Counted from the first letter of the stretch, positions 42,064 through 51,824 are shown. The stretch is 64,000 nt of DNA from Amycolatopsis azurea DSM 43854 (GCF_001995215.1 NZ_MUXN01000027.1:1-64000), one strand, 5' to 3'. Numbers and translations are program-made. The notes: generated from the sequence alone by a model not told the origin.

Positions 42064-42859
42064 TCTACCTTCGGGGCAGGAGCCTCACCGTCATCGACAG
42101 GCCGCGGAATCCTTCGGCGTGGACGTCGAGCGCTACGACCGGACCAGGCCCGCCTATCCCCCGGAACTCATCGACCACCTCGTCACCGCCGCCCCCGGCC
42201 GCGAGACCCTCGACGTCGGCATCGGAACCGGGATCGAAGCGCGCCAGCTCCAGGCCGCGGGCTGTCAGGTCCTGGGCGTCGAAGCGGACCCGCGGATGGC
42301 CGAGTACGCCCGCCGGAGCGGGATCTACGTCGAAGTCGCGACGTTCGAGACCTGGGAACCCGCGGGACGACGGTTCGACCTGCTCGTCTCCGGCCAGGCC
42401 TGGCACTGGGTCGACCCGGTGGCCGGCGCGGCCAAGGCCGCCGAAGTGCTGCGGCCGAACGGAATCTGGTCCGCGTTCTGGCATGTGCCCGAACCACCGG
42501 GAGAGGTCACCGACGCGCTGGCGGAGGCGTACCGCCGTCACGTGCCGGATGCCCCGATCGACCTCAAGAACGTCCCGAAACAGCCTGCCGACCCGTACGG
42601 ACCGCTGCTGGAGAAGGCCGCCGACGGCCTGCGCGAAGCGGGTGGATTCGGCGAGCCGGAGCGAAGCCGTCACGACTGGGAGCGGGTCTACACCCGCGAC
42701 GAATGGCTGGACCAGCTCCCGACGTTCGGCTCGCTCACCTGGGTCGAACCCGCTGTGCGGCAAGAGATCCTCGCCGAAGTCGGCGCCGCGATCGATGGCA
42801 TGGGCGGCCGGTTCACCGCCCGGTACGCCACCGTCGTGATCACCGCGGTCCGCGACTGA
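42056..42859 (+). CDS. Class I SAM-dependent methyltransferase (UbiE-like)
   Basis: 267 residues. ETLDVGIGTGIEARQL is motif I, GVEADPRMAE the second acidic strand, and SGQAWHWVDP with LRPNGIWSAF the later motifs; this WHWV subgroup acts on small molecules. AAGG lies eight bases upstream. Control by the adjacent TetR suggests that it is induced by a compound it may methylate and detoxify. Confidence 0.86.
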   Translation: MPTLPSGQEPHRHRQAAESFGVDVERYDRTRPAYPPELIDHLVTAAPGRETLDVGIGTGIEARQLQAAGCQVLGVEADPRMAEYARRSGIYVEVATFETWEPAGRRFDLLVSGQAWHWVDPVAGAAKAAEVLRPNGIWSAFWHVPEPPGEVTDALAEAYRRHVPDAPIDLKNVPKQPADPYGPLLEKAADGLREAGGFGEPERSRHDWERVYTRDEWLDQLPTFGSLTWVEPAVRQEILAEVGAAIDGMGGRFTARYATVVITAVRD

Positions 42860-42903
42860 CCAGCCGGTGGCGGGAGCCGCGCCGCTCCCGCCACCGGCGT
42901 CCG

Positions 42904-44355
42904 TCAAGGCGTGACGGGGACGTTGGTCAGCCCGTTCACCGCCCTCGACACGGTGTTGGACGCGTAGACCACGTTGGGCCGTTCCGAGCACTTCGACGTC
43001 GACGTGATCTTGATGGCGTACTGGCCGACGCCACCGAGATCGGACTTGTTGTCCCGCCAGACGTTTCCGCAGCCGTTCTGGAACGACGGGGTGGTCCCGG
43101 GGTTGTGCGTCTCGTAGCCGTTCGCGAACGTCCCCGGCGAAGCGAAGGTGCCGGTGTTGCCCTCGATGAGGTACCCGAATCCCTTGACATCGATCCACGA
43201 ATCGGCCGAGTTCTGCCCGGAAACCCCTTGACCGTCGAAGGTGTTTCCCCGGATGACCCCGTCCGCGGTGCCTTCCTTGACGTCGATGCTCTCCGCGGCG
43301 ACGTACGGTCCGATGTGGTTGCCGATCACCTGGATCCGGTCACTGCGGTCGACTCCGCCGGAGTTGCCGTGACACTCCCAGTTCGAGTTCGCCGAGCCGA
43401 GATAGACACCCTCGCCGTACCCCGCCTGCACAAGACCCGTGTGGCTGATCGTCGAGTCGCGGATGACGCTGTCGGCCGAGGAACGGCGGAAGTGGACGGC
43501 CTCCTCGTCGATCTGGTGGACCCGCACGCCTTCGATCACGGTGTGATGCGAGTTGTCGGCGACGATGCCCTTCTTGGACTCCTGCACGGTGAAGCCCTGT
43601 AGATGCCAGTACGGCGCACCGTAGAGCCATAATCCGTACCCCGAGTCCCAGCCCGCCGTCGGCGCCGGGCAGGAAGGCGCCTCACCCGACGGACCGTCGT
43701 TGATCAGGACCGCCGTCGACGGTCCCGTCACCGTGATCGGCGCGCCCGCCGTCCCGGGTTTCGTGGCCACGAACGAACCCCGATAGGTCCCGGCGGCCAG
43801 CCGGATCGTCTGGCCGGGGCTCGCGGCGGCCAGCGCGGCCTGCAGTTGCGCCGCGGTGCTCACGTCGACCACGTCTCCCGAAGGAACACTACTGGTCGTT
43901 GGCGGTTTGCTCGTCGTGGTGGTGGTCGGTGACGTCGGCGTGGTGCTGGTCGGTGCTCCTCCCCCGCACGGACTGCCGTTGACCGTGCACCCGGTCGGCA
44001 GGCCCAGCCCGGTGGTGTTGAAGCCGAACGACGCCGACCCGCCGGGTTTGACGGTGCCGTTGAAGCCGGCGTTGGTGACCTTGTAGTGCTGCCCGGTCCT
44101 GGTCAGCACCGAACTCCACGACGTGGTGATCGCCGTCCCGGCGGGCAGATCGAACTCGATCGTCCACTGTGTACTGTTCGCGTCCCCGGCGTTGGCCAGC
44201 GTGTACTTCCCGCCGTACCCACTGTCCCAGACCGAGGTCTGGGCGAACGCGGCGGACAGGCTGGGCGCGGCGGCCTCGGCGGTGACGACGGCGCCGAACA
44301 GGCCCGCCGCCGACGCCATGGCCGCGAACGCGGCGAGCAGTCGTTTCCTCGTCAT
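42904..44355 (-). CDS. Secreted CBM2 / right-handed beta-helix protein (polysaccharide lyase-like)
   Basis: 483 residues. Signal peptide (about 1-30), then a CBM2 cellulose-binding domain (SVWDSGYGGKYTLAN, WTIEFDLPAGT, SASFGFNTTGLGLP) and a Thr/Pro linker. The remainder is a beta-helix (TIRLAAGTYRGSF, GITV-like rungs, VIEGVRVHQIDEEAVHFRR, DGVIRGNTFDG). The rung pattern fits pectate or chondroitin-type lyases such as PL9 or PL6, but active-site residues cannot be assigned. GGAGG precedes the ATG, which overlaps the stop of the upstream CBM2 gene by 4 bases. Confidence 0.82.
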   Translation of the reverse strand: MTRKRLLAAFAAMASAAGLFGAVVTAEAAAPSLSAAFAQTSVWDSGYGGKYTLANAGDANSTQWTIEFDLPAGTAITTSWSSVLTRTGQHYKVTNAGFNGTVKPGGSASFGFNTTGLGLPTGCTVNGSPCGGGAPTSTTPTSPTTTTTSKPPTTSSVPSGDVVDVSTAAQLQAALAAASPGQTIRLAAGTYRGSFVATKPGTAGAPITVTGPSTAVLINDGPSGEAPSCPAPTAGWDSGYGLWLYGAPYWHLQGFTVQESKKGIVADNSHHTVIEGVRVHQIDEEAVHFRRSSADSVIRDSTISHTGLVQAGYGEGVYLGSANSNWECHGNSGGVDRSDRIQVIGNHIGPYVAAESIDVKEGTADGVIRGNTFDGQGVSGQNSADSWIDVKGFGYLIEGNTGTFASPGTFANGYETHNPGTTPSFQNGCGNVWRDNKSDLGGVGQYAIKITSTSKCSERPNVVYASNTVSRAVNGLTNVPVTP

Positions 44356-46688
44356 TCCGTGCCTCCGCATTTCGTTCCGGCGATGGTGCACGCGACCGGG
44401 AGTCCCTGACCGGCGGCGTTGAAGCCGAACGTCGCCGTGCCGCCGGGTTTGACGCTTCCGTTGTGGGTCGCGTTCCCGAACCGGTAGTGCTGGCCGGTCT
44501 TGGTCAGCACCGAACTCCAGGAACTGGTGACCGTCGTCCCGGCGGGCAGGTCGAACTCGACCGTCCACGAGCCGACCGTGGCCGAACAGGTGTTGGTGAC
44601 GGTGAAACCGCCGCCGTAGCCGCTGTCCCACACCGACTTACGGGCGAACGCCGCCGTCAGGCACGCGCCGGGGTTCGAAGAGGTCGTGGTCGTCGGTGTC
44701 GTCGAGGTGGGCGTGGTCGAACTGGAGGTCTGGCCCGTCGACGAGGACGGCGGAGTCCCGCCGACGGACTTCAGGAACAGCGAAGCCGCGGCGTCGGTCC
44801 TGGACGCGTCGACCCCGTGCCCGCCGGCGTAGTCCCGCTGCTCGTTCTTCGCCCAGTCGGCGATCGGCGTGCCGCCGACATCGAGGTGTTTGTACGCGGT
44901 GCCGTCCCACCCAAAAGAGTAAACGCGGTGCCGGTCGGCGTAGAAGTCGTTATACGGTCCGTTGTCCGCGAGCTGTTTGGTCATGGCGTTGTTGAAGAAG
45001 ACGTTGCGAGGGCCGGAAGCGCCCGACCATTTGACGGCCTTCTTGCCCGCGCCCCACCAGATCGGGAACCAGTTCGAGTCGTCGGGACCGCCGCCGCCCT
45101 CCTCACCGCAGTTGGCCCGGCAGTTCCCGGAGCGGTGCGCGTACGGGACCTTGACCGTGTTGAGTTCGAAGAGGTTGTTGCGTTCCCAGCCGCCGTGCAG
45201 GTTCAGGTCGGAGTCGAACGAGTTGCCGATCACCACGTTCCCCGAAGCGGACCACTGGAAGGTGAAGTGCCGCAACAGGGTCGAGGTGTTGCCGGCGTAG
45301 AGCGAGTCCCAGACCCGGGAGCCGCGGAAGTAGCCGTTGCCGCCCTTGCCCTTGTTCCAGGAGCCGTTGAGTTCGTTGTCGACTATCTGGAGGTTCTTGG
45401 CCTCCTCGGTGACGATCGGATGCGAACCGGTCATGTCCGCGCTGATGCCGCGGACCCAGGAGTTCGCCGCCCATTTGAAGACGATGCCGTGCATTTCCGC
45501 GGCGGGCGCCATGTTCCCGTAGTTGTTGTTCGCCTCCGCCGGGTTCAGGCCTGGCATGTCCTGGGTGAAGCCGAGGTTCTCGAAGCCGACGCCGAGTACC
45601 GGGTCGACGAGCGGGGCCGCCTTCGAGTCGTAGGTGGCGCCGTCGATCGGGGCCGAGCCGTCCGAGGTCGAGTTCACCGGGACGTCGTACTCGAGCGGTT
45701 TGTCGAGGGTGATCGTCCGCGCGGACGTGTCGAGCGCCGCGATCGTGAAGATCTGCTGCCGCATGTGCATGTTCAGCAACGGGAACGTGGTCGGCGTCGC
45801 CTGCTGCTGCTCGTAGAACTTCTGCGAGTTGGCCGCGCGGATGTTGACCAGGTTCCCGGCGGCGAGCGAGGTCAGCGCCCCGCTGCTCGCCAGGTGGACG
45901 ACCTTGTCCCCCATCCGGGCGGCGAACGCGGTGTCACCCGGCTTGCCGCGCAGCTTCACCCCCGCCTTCCAATGGACGTTGATCGTGCCCTCGAAGATGT
46001 CCTTGCGGTTGGCGGGCGCCGAGGCGTAGTCGCTCGCGTAGGACGAGTGCACTCCCCTGGACTGGACGCGGAACAGTCCTCGACCGGGCCACAGCCAGCC
46101 GCCCTTGCCCGCGCCCGACGTCATCCCGTCCTCGTCCCAGTCGGAACCGTCCGGGGTGAGGCTGTCGTAGAGCGTGTTCGCGTCGGGCTTGTAGACGAAC
46201 TTCGTGGCGTCCTTGCCCGCACCGCGGAGGATCAGGTAGTCGGCATCGACGTGTATCTCGTGCGTGACGTCGAACCGGCCGGCGGGAAAGGTGATCGTGC
46301 TCAGCTTGGTGTAGCTCCCGGACGGCGAGCACGCGCCCTTGATGCCGTCGATCGCCGCCTGGATCCCGTTCGTGTCGTCGGCGCCGTCGTCGGGTTTGAC
46401 GTTGTACTGACTCGCCAGCTCCGCCGCGGTGACCTGACAGGTGGCGTTCGGGTTCACTTCACCGGAGCCGGGCAGCGCGGCGCCGCCCCGGTATCCGGCC
46501 TTGGACCAGTCGTAGAGCCCCGCGACCGGTGCGCGGCGGTTGGCGGCGCCGACGTCGAGACCGGGCAGCGCGCCGGGTCCTGGCGCCGCGTCCGCCACGT
46601 CGGGCGGTACCTGCAGGAGTGCGGCGGTGGCGACCACGGCGGCGACCGCCGGTAGGACGGCACGACGAAGAGGACTTTTTCGGGACAC
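44352..46688 (-). CDS. Secreted beta-helix protein with C-terminal CBM2
   Basis: 778 residues from a GTG at 46688 with GGAGG six bases upstream. The signal peptide ends near ADA. Residues 75-640 form a long right-handed helix with ITFPAGRFDVTHEIHV, LILRGAGKDATKF, ENLGFTQDMPG and NVVIGNSFDSDLNLHGGWERNN, as in pectate-lyase-superfamily enzymes. A Ser/Thr linker leads to a CBM2 domain at the C-terminus, similar to the N-terminal one of its partner. The two are translationally coupled and probably attack the same plant polysaccharide. A good promoter lies at 46748-46777. Confidence 0.84.
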   Translation of the reverse strand: MSRKSPLRRAVLPAVAAVVATAALLQVPPDVADAAPGPGALPGLDVGAANRRAPVAGLYDWSKAGYRGGAALPGSGEVNPNATCQVTAAELASQYNVKPDDGADDTNGIQAAIDGIKGACSPSGSYTKLSTITFPAGRFDVTHEIHVDADYLILRGAGKDATKFVYKPDANTLYDSLTPDGSDWDEDGMTSGAGKGGWLWPGRGLFRVQSRGVHSSYASDYASAPANRKDIFEGTINVHWKAGVKLRGKPGDTAFAARMGDKVVHLASSGALTSLAAGNLVNIRAANSQKFYEQQQATPTTFPLLNMHMRQQIFTIAALDTSARTITLDKPLEYDVPVNSTSDGSAPIDGATYDSKAAPLVDPVLGVGFENLGFTQDMPGLNPAEANNNYGNMAPAAEMHGIVFKWAANSWVRGISADMTGSHPIVTEEAKNLQIVDNELNGSWNKGKGGNGYFRGSRVWDSLYAGNTSTLLRHFTFQWSASGNVVIGNSFDSDLNLHGGWERNNLFELNTVKVPYAHRSGNCRANCGEEGGGGPDDSNWFPIWWGAGKKAVKWSGASGPRNVFFNNAMTKQLADNGPYNDFYADRHRVYSFGWDGTAYKHLDVGGTPIADWAKNEQRDYAGGHGVDASRTDAAASLFLKSVGGTPPSSSTGQTSSSTTPTSTTPTTTTSSNPGACLTAAFARKSVWDSGYGGGFTVTNTCSATVGSWTVEFDLPAGTTVTSSWSSVLTKTGQHYRFGNATHNGSVKPGGTATFGFNAAGQGLPVACTIAGTKCGGTE

Positions 46689-46747
46689 CCGAAACCTCCG
46701 TGACGGACTGACGGAAGGTGTTGCGGCGTGTACACCCGGACTCAGTC

Positions 46748-46777
46748 TTTATAGTTCACGTGCCTGTCACCCGTCAA
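46748..46777 (-). promoter_or_regulatory. Promoter of the CBM2/beta-helix operon
   Basis: Read on the minus strand: TTGACG (46777-46772), an 18-base spacer and TATAAA (46753-46748), about 60 bp before the GTG start. It is close to the housekeeping sigma consensus. Confidence 0.6.
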
Positions 46778-46875
46778 CGGATGTGAATACCATCCATGTA
46801 TGTGAACAAGCGGCGGTGAGTGTCGGTCCAGGTGGTCGCCGGGCTCGACCGGTGACAGACAACGCCACAGAGGAA

Positions 46876-47009
46876 GATTCCGGACGTTCAACAGCCGGAA
46901 TCCTCCCCCGTCGACCACACCGCCATCCAGCACTAGCCCCAACCCGGCACCGAGGCAAAGCAGGGCCCGGCGATGACGGATCTGGGGCGTTCAGTGCCCC
47001 GAATCCTCC
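46876..47009. repeat. Two copies of a hairpin motif in a 410-bp intergenic region
   Basis: Hairpin 1 (46876-46907) has GATTCCGG/CCGGAATC and hairpin 2 (46981-47009) has GGGGC/GCCCC. Both share the loop GTTCA and the tail GAATCCTCC, so they are related by descent or function. They may act as terminators for the S4-domain gene. No gene is seen between 46689 and 47098. Confidence 0.6.
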
Positions 47010-47098
47010 ACGCACGATCGCCAGTCCCGACAGTGGGCAGGTAAATACGGGTCCGCGAGAACGACACTTACCACTCACGACCACCTGGACCGTGCGGC

Positions 47099-47488
47099 TC
47101 AGTGTTCTCCGGTCCGGAAACGGTCGAGGACGCGGCGCTCCCGCTTGGTCGGGCGACCCGCGCCACGCTCCCGCCGCGCGACCGGCACCGCGGACTCGGG
47201 CGGCGGCGCGGGAGTCCGGTCGATGAAACAGGTCGCGGCGTCGGCGGCGCCGACCCGTTTCTGGATCACCCGCGTCACTTCCAGGATCCGCGTGGTGTCG
47301 TGGACCCGGGCACGCACTTCGTCGCCGGCCACGACCGTGGTCGCGGGCTTGGCGGGCTTGCCGTTCACGCGGACATGGCCGCCGCGGCAGGCCGCTGCGG
47401 CATCCGGGCGCGTCTTGGTGAGCCGAACGGCCCACAGCCAGCGATCAACTCGAGTGGACTCCACAGCAGTACATAGTGGCCCATCCAT
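47099..47488 (-). CDS. S4-domain RNA-binding protein (Hsp15/RqcP-like)
   Basis: 129 residues. RVDRWLWAVRLTKTRPDAAAAC and GGHVRVNGKPAKP form the S4 fold; the C-terminus is basic (RRERGAGRPTKRERR) like Hsp15 (HslR). Such proteins bind stalled or dissociated 50S subunits carrying peptidyl-tRNA. A second possible start is the GTG nine codons in. It stands alone. Confidence 0.88.
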   Translation of the reverse strand: MDGPLCTAVESTRVDRWLWAVRLTKTRPDAAAACRGGHVRVNGKPAKPATTVVAGDEVRARVHDTTRILEVTRVIQKRVGAADAATCFIDRTPAPPPESAVPVARRERGAGRPTKRERRVLDRFRTGEH

Positions 47489-47605
47489 CGGAACGACGCC
47501 CGACCACCTGGGCCGGGCACCCGGAAAGAACTCTCACGTTTATTGCCACCCGGCAAAGCCGCAGGTATAACTTGTTCTAAATCCCTCAACGGTGAGGAAG
47601 ATCAC

Positions 47606-49225
47606 GTGAGCGACGAAGCCATGTGGAGAAGCCCTTCCGGACAGTTATCCCGCCGTCTTTTCATTGCAGGAACTGGTTCTATCTTGGGGGCGGCGGCCCT
47701 CGGTGGCACCGCATCCGCGAAAAGTTCGATCGCCGACGCCGCGCGAATCCCGGCGCTCGTCATAGGTTCCGGGTACGGCGGCTGCGTCGCCGCCCTCCGG
47801 CTCGCCGAGGCCGGTGTCGACGTCCATCTCGTCGAACTCGGGAAGGCGTGGGACACCCCCGGCACGGACGGCAAGATCTTCGCCAACACCACCACTCCCG
47901 ACTACCGGTCGTTCTGGCTGCGGACGAGGACCAAGCAGCCGTTGAGCAACTTCCTCGGCTTCCCGCTGGACAAGGACGTCCCGCGGCACACCGGGATCCT
48001 GGACGCCGAGGAGTTCGCCGGAATCACCGTCTACCAAGGCCGCGGTCTCGGCGGCGGATCACTGGTCAACGGCGGGATGGCCGTCACCCCGAAGCGCGAG
48101 AACTTCGGCGCCGTCCTCCCCACGGTCAACGCCGACGAGATGTACGGCGTCTACTACCCGCGCGCCAACGCGGGCCTCGGCGTCGCCACCATCGACCCGA
48201 ACTGGTTCGAGACCGCGGAGTGCTACCAGTACGCGCGGGTCGGCCGGAAACACGCGCAGCGGTCGGGTTTCCCGTTCCTGTTCGTCCCGGACGTGTACGA
48301 CTGGGACTACATGAAGAAGGAGCAGGCGGGCACGGTCCCGAGGTCCGCGTTGGCCGGGGAGATCCTCTACGGCAACAACGCGGGCAAGAAGTCGTTGCAG
48401 CAAACGTACCTCCCGCGGATCAAGGCGACGGGACGGGTGACGATCTCGGCGCTGCACCGCGTCACCACGGTCACGCCGGCGTCCGGCGGCGGCTACACCG
48501 TGGTGATGGAACAGCTCGACACCGCCGGCACGGTGACCGGGACGAAATCCGTCACCGCGGACAAGGTGTTCTTCGCCGCGGGCAGTGTCGGCACGAGCAA
48601 GCTCCTGGTCAAGCTCAAGGCCACCGGCGCCTTGCCCAACCTCAACAACGAGGTCGGAAAGGGCTGGGGCGACAACGGGAACGTCATGTGCGGCCGGGCC
48701 AACCACATGTGGGACGCCACGGGAGCGCTGCAGTCGTCCATCCCCACCGCGGGCATCGACAACTGGGCCGCGGGCGGCGCGTTCGCCGAGGTCGCACCCC
48801 TGCCGACCGGCATCGAGACCTACGCCTCGTTCTACCTGTCGATCACCAAGAACCCCAACCGCGGGACGTTCTCGTGGAACCCTGGAGCGAACAAGGTCGA
48901 CCTCGACTGGCAGACCGCGTGGAAACAGCCGTCGATCGACATGGCGAAGACGATCTTCGACAAGATCAACACCAAGGAAGGCACGATCTACCGGACCGAC
49001 CTTTTCGGCGTGTACAAGATCTGGGGCGATCACCTCACCTATCACCCGCTCGGCGGCGCGGTGCTCGGCAAGGCAACCGACAATTACGGCAGGCTCCACG
49101 GTCATCCGGGGCTTTACGTGATCGACGGCGCGCTGATTCCGGGCAATACCTCGGTGAACCCGTTCGTCACCATTACCGCGCTCGCGGAAAGGAACATCGA
49201 AAAGATCGTCGCCACCGACCTGTGA
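47606..49225 (+). CDS. choA: Cholesterol oxidase (class I, GMC family), Tat-exported
   Basis: 539 residues from a GTG with GAGGAAG upstream. The twin-arginine signal is SRRLFIAGTGSILGAAALGG. FAD motif GSGYGGCVAALRLAEAG near residue 55. Catalytic residues align with the Streptomyces enzyme: Glu395 (FAEVAPLP), His480 (TYHPLGG) and Asn518 (SVNPFVT), with the right spacing. It oxidises and isomerises cholesterol to cholest-4-en-3-one outside the cell, producing H2O2. No other sterol genes are adjacent. Confidence 0.95.
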   Translation: MSDEAMWRSPSGQLSRRLFIAGTGSILGAAALGGTASAKSSIADAARIPALVIGSGYGGCVAALRLAEAGVDVHLVELGKAWDTPGTDGKIFANTTTPDYRSFWLRTRTKQPLSNFLGFPLDKDVPRHTGILDAEEFAGITVYQGRGLGGGSLVNGGMAVTPKRENFGAVLPTVNADEMYGVYYPRANAGLGVATIDPNWFETAECYQYARVGRKHAQRSGFPFLFVPDVYDWDYMKKEQAGTVPRSALAGEILYGNNAGKKSLQQTYLPRIKATGRVTISALHRVTTVTPASGGGYTVVMEQLDTAGTVTGTKSVTADKVFFAAGSVGTSKLLVKLKATGALPNLNNEVGKGWGDNGNVMCGRANHMWDATGALQSSIPTAGIDNWAAGGAFAEVAPLPTGIETYASFYLSITKNPNRGTFSWNPGANKVDLDWQTAWKQPSIDMAKTIFDKINTKEGTIYRTDLFGVYKIWGDHLTYHPLGGAVLGKATDNYGRLHGHPGLYVIDGALIPGNTSVNPFVTITALAERNIEKIVATDL

Positions 49226-49294
49226 CGCCGGCTGGGGCGGCGGGTGATTCTCGTCCGCCCGCACCCACCGCCCCCGTTCCGGTAGCGTGGCGGC

Positions 49295-50068
49295 ATGCTG
49301 GACTACGGACTCGATCTGTCCGGTGTGGAGCGCGACGTCGCCCTGCACGATCTCGTTGCTGAAGGAGAAGAGCTCGACGCACTGGTCTCGGCGGAGGCCG
49401 ACTGGTCCAAGCCCACGCCGGCGGCAGGGTGGACGATCGCCCACCAGATCGCTCACCTCGCCGCCGCCGACGCGAACGTTCTCATCGCCGTCCGGACCCC
49501 GGACTCGTTCGACGCCGTGCTGAAGCAGGTGGAAGCCGGAGGCAGTGGGCACACCGATGCCGAAGCCGCCGCAGGGGCGGCAAAACCGCGATCGGTGCTA
49601 CTGGAAGACTGGCGCGCCGGCCGGGCCGAAGTCGCGGCGGCACTCAGGGAAATCCCGCTGGGCCAAGGGTTTCCGTGGTTCGGCTCTCAGCTGACCGCGA
49701 CGCTGATGGTGCCCCTTCGGTTGATGGAAACGTGGGCACACGGGCAAGACGTTTTCGATACGCTCGGAATCACGCACCGTCCGTCGGGTCGGCTCAAGCA
49801 CGTGGCCGCCCTGGGAGTGGCGGGGCGCGAATTGTCGTTCTATGCCGCCGATCTGCCGCCGCTGCCGGAATCGTTTCGTGTCGAACTCACCGGCCCCGGG
49901 GGCGAAACCTGGTCGTGGGGAAAGGAAGACACCGCGCAGCGGGTCAAGGGAAGTGCCCTGGACTTCTGCCTCCGGGTCACGCACCGCAGGTCCCTCGCGG
50001 AGACCGACCTCACCGCGGTCGGCGAAGACGCCCGGAAATGGCTGGAGATCGCGCGGGTCTTCCTTTAG
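49295..50068 (+). CDS. TIGR03084-type DinB-like metal-binding protein
   Basis: 257 residues. The N-terminal four-helix bundle has AGWTIAHQIAHLAAAD and LRLMETWAHGQDV, supplying the His ligands of the DinB/mycothiol-dependent maleylpyruvate isomerase fold. The C-terminal sterol-carrier-like part has WSWG and FCLRVTHRR. Such proteins are likely mycothiol-S-transferases of unknown substrate. It stands in the same direction as cholesterol oxidase, 69 bp downstream. Confidence 0.83.
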   Translation: MLDYGLDLSGVERDVALHDLVAEGEELDALVSAEADWSKPTPAAGWTIAHQIAHLAAADANVLIAVRTPDSFDAVLKQVEAGGSGHTDAEAAAGAAKPRSVLLEDWRAGRAEVAAALREIPLGQGFPWFGSQLTATLMVPLRLMETWAHGQDVFDTLGITHRPSGRLKHVAALGVAGRELSFYAADLPPLPESFRVELTGPGGETWSWGKEDTAQRVKGSALDFCLRVTHRRSLAETDLTAVGEDARKWLEIARVFL

Positions 50069-50073
50069 TCACC

Positions 50074-50553
50074 TCAGAACTTCGGCAGCACGCAGACCGT
50101 GTCGATGCCCAGAACGTGATTCAGCCGCCCGAAAGCCAGCCAGGAACCGATGCTCATGCTCAGTTCCACGATTTCCTTCTGGCTGTAGTGCTCGGCCATC
50201 CGCTTCCAGAACTCGTCGTCGATACCGTGGTGATCGATCGCGTAGCGTTCGGCGTACTCGGCGGCCAGCCGGGTCCGCTCGTCGAACGCGTCGGTGGTGC
50301 GCCACTCGGTGACCGCGTCGGCGAACTCCTCTTCGACCTTCACGCCGCCACGTTCGGTCCGCCAGTCCAGGCAGAAGACGCAGCCGTTGATCTGCGCGAT
50401 CCGCAGCCGCGCCGCCTCGAACTCGCGGAGCCCGAGTGTGGTGTGCGAGTAGACCGCGAGCGAGAGATTCGACGCCGCGACGCCGATCCCGGGCACCATC
50501 TCACCCCAGACGTAGCCGATCGGGTCCTTGCCCTCGGGAATGTCGATGTTCAT
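50074..50553 (-). CDS. Carboxymuconolactone decarboxylase (AhpD-like) family protein
   Basis: 159 residues, helical AhpD fold. RIAQINGCVFCLDWRT carries the CxxC redox pair and a downstream His is at AEHYSQKE. It may act as a thiol peroxidase/reductase rather than a decarboxylase. Its ATG overlaps the stop of the preceding dehydrogenase-like gene, forming a two-gene operon. Confidence 0.87.
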   Translation of the reverse strand: MNIDIPEGKDPIGYVWGEMVPGIGVAASNLSLAVYSHTTLGLREFEAARLRIAQINGCVFCLDWRTERGGVKVEEEFADAVTEWRTTDAFDERTRLAAEYAERYAIDHHGIDDEFWKRMAEHYSQKEIVELSMSIGSWLAFGRLNHVLGIDTVCVLPKF

Positions 50554-51629
50554 CGCGCGCTCCTTCCGAGCTTGCCGGTGGCCGGTCGCAAAGGGACGTC
50601 GAGTGCGTCGTAGAGGCCGGGTTTGGCGTCCACGAGCCAGTCGATGGCGCCGACCAGTCTGCCGACCGCGGTCGCGTTGCCGCCGGCGGACCGGTTTTCG
50701 CCTTCGTCAGTGGCCTCGACCGAGACCTCGATCCTGGGACGGCCTTCGATGATCACCCGGTGCGCGCCGTCGCCGCTGGGCGGTGTCGGCCAGTCCGGCG
50801 CGCACGACGCGTGGATGCGGGTGACGTGCTCGATGACGATGCGGGGTTCACCGTCCACGATCCCCTGCACCTCGAACCGGACGGCGCCCTGCGTGCCCGC
50901 TTCGAAGTCTCCCATCGCCCGCGTGGTCACGGTTTCCTCCAGCGGACGGCGGTCGAGCGTCTCGCGGATCTCGTCCAGTTCGACACCGAGACCACGGGCG
51001 ATCAACCGCACCTGCCCGCCCCACACCATCGTCGGAACCGACGGGGCCAGCATCGGCGGCTGGTAGTCCATCGGCTGTCCCATACCGACCAGGTAGCGGA
51101 CCGAATCCGGCTGGTCGTAGGTGGTGTAGTCGAAGATCTCCTGGCAGCGGACCGCGTCCACCGTGGTCCCGAGCCCGCTGATCAGCAACGGCAGGATGTC
51201 GTTGCCCCAGCCCGGATCGACACCGGAGACGAACAGTGAGCCGCCGCCCTCGGCGATCGCGGCGAGCACCGGCTCCCGTAACTCCTCGGGCGCGTTTCGC
51301 TGGTCGTACAACGCGTAGAGCGCGGGTGTCACCACCACCGCCCCCGCCCGGATCGCGCGGACGATGTCGGCCAGCGCTTCGACGGGCCGGATGTCACCGG
51401 ACGCCGCGTACACCACCGCCCGCGGGCCCGCCGCCAGAACCGCTTCGACGTCATCGGTCGCCGCCACGCCCAGTTCGCCGTCGACTCCCGCGAGCTCGGC
51501 CGCGTCGCGACCGACCTTCGCGGAGTCGTGCACGAGCACACCGGTGAGTTCCAGCGCCGGATGCGCGTCGACGGCCCGGATGGAGGCACGGCCGATGTTG
51601 CCTGTACCCCAGACAACTGTGGGAATCAT
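50550..51629 (-). CDS. DapB-like NAD(P)-binding oxidoreductase (2,4-diaminopentanoate dehydrogenase-like)
   Basis: About 359 residues from the ATG at 51629. VVWGTGNIGRASIRAV is a Rossmann nucleotide-binding start, and VYAASGDIRP with SGVDPGWGNDILPLL are hallmarks of the dihydrodipicolinate-reductase-like family often named Ord. The substrate in actinomycetes is unknown. ATGA overlap with the AhpD-like gene points to a joint redox role. Confidence 0.82.
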   Translation of the reverse strand: MIPTVVWGTGNIGRASIRAVDAHPALELTGVLVHDSAKVGRDAAELAGVDGELGVAATDDVEAVLAAGPRAVVYAASGDIRPVEALADIVRAIRAGAVVVTPALYALYDQRNAPEELREPVLAAIAEGGGSLFVSGVDPGWGNDILPLLISGLGTTVDAVRCQEIFDYTTYDQPDSVRYLVGMGQPMDYQPPMLAPSVPTMVWGGQVRLIARGLGVELDEIRETLDRRPLEETVTTRAMGDFEAGTQGAVRFEVQGIVDGEPRIVIEHVTRIHASCAPDWPTPPSGDGAHRVIIEGRPRIEVSVEATDEGENRSAGGNATAVGRLVGAIDWLVDAKPGLYDALDVPLRPATGKLGRSAR

Positions 51630-51824
51630 GAAGACGAGGTTAACCGAATCACCGATCGGTTCCCAGTACCGAAACAATCACGGAAACCGCAGGTCAGAGT
51701 GCATTACTCGGGTTCATTCACGGCGGCAACGAAAGCGTTCCGGCACGCGGAACGAGCACCGTTCTCCTCGGTGAGCGGTAATCGTGTTGAGGCTCGCCGA
51801 CGGCCGTGTGTAAGGTTCGCTCTC

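Noticed and set aside
50074..50553. Carboxymuconolactone decarboxylase acting in aromatic catabolism
   Set aside because: The CxxC AhpD-like type and redox neighbour do not support a protocatechuate-pathway role.
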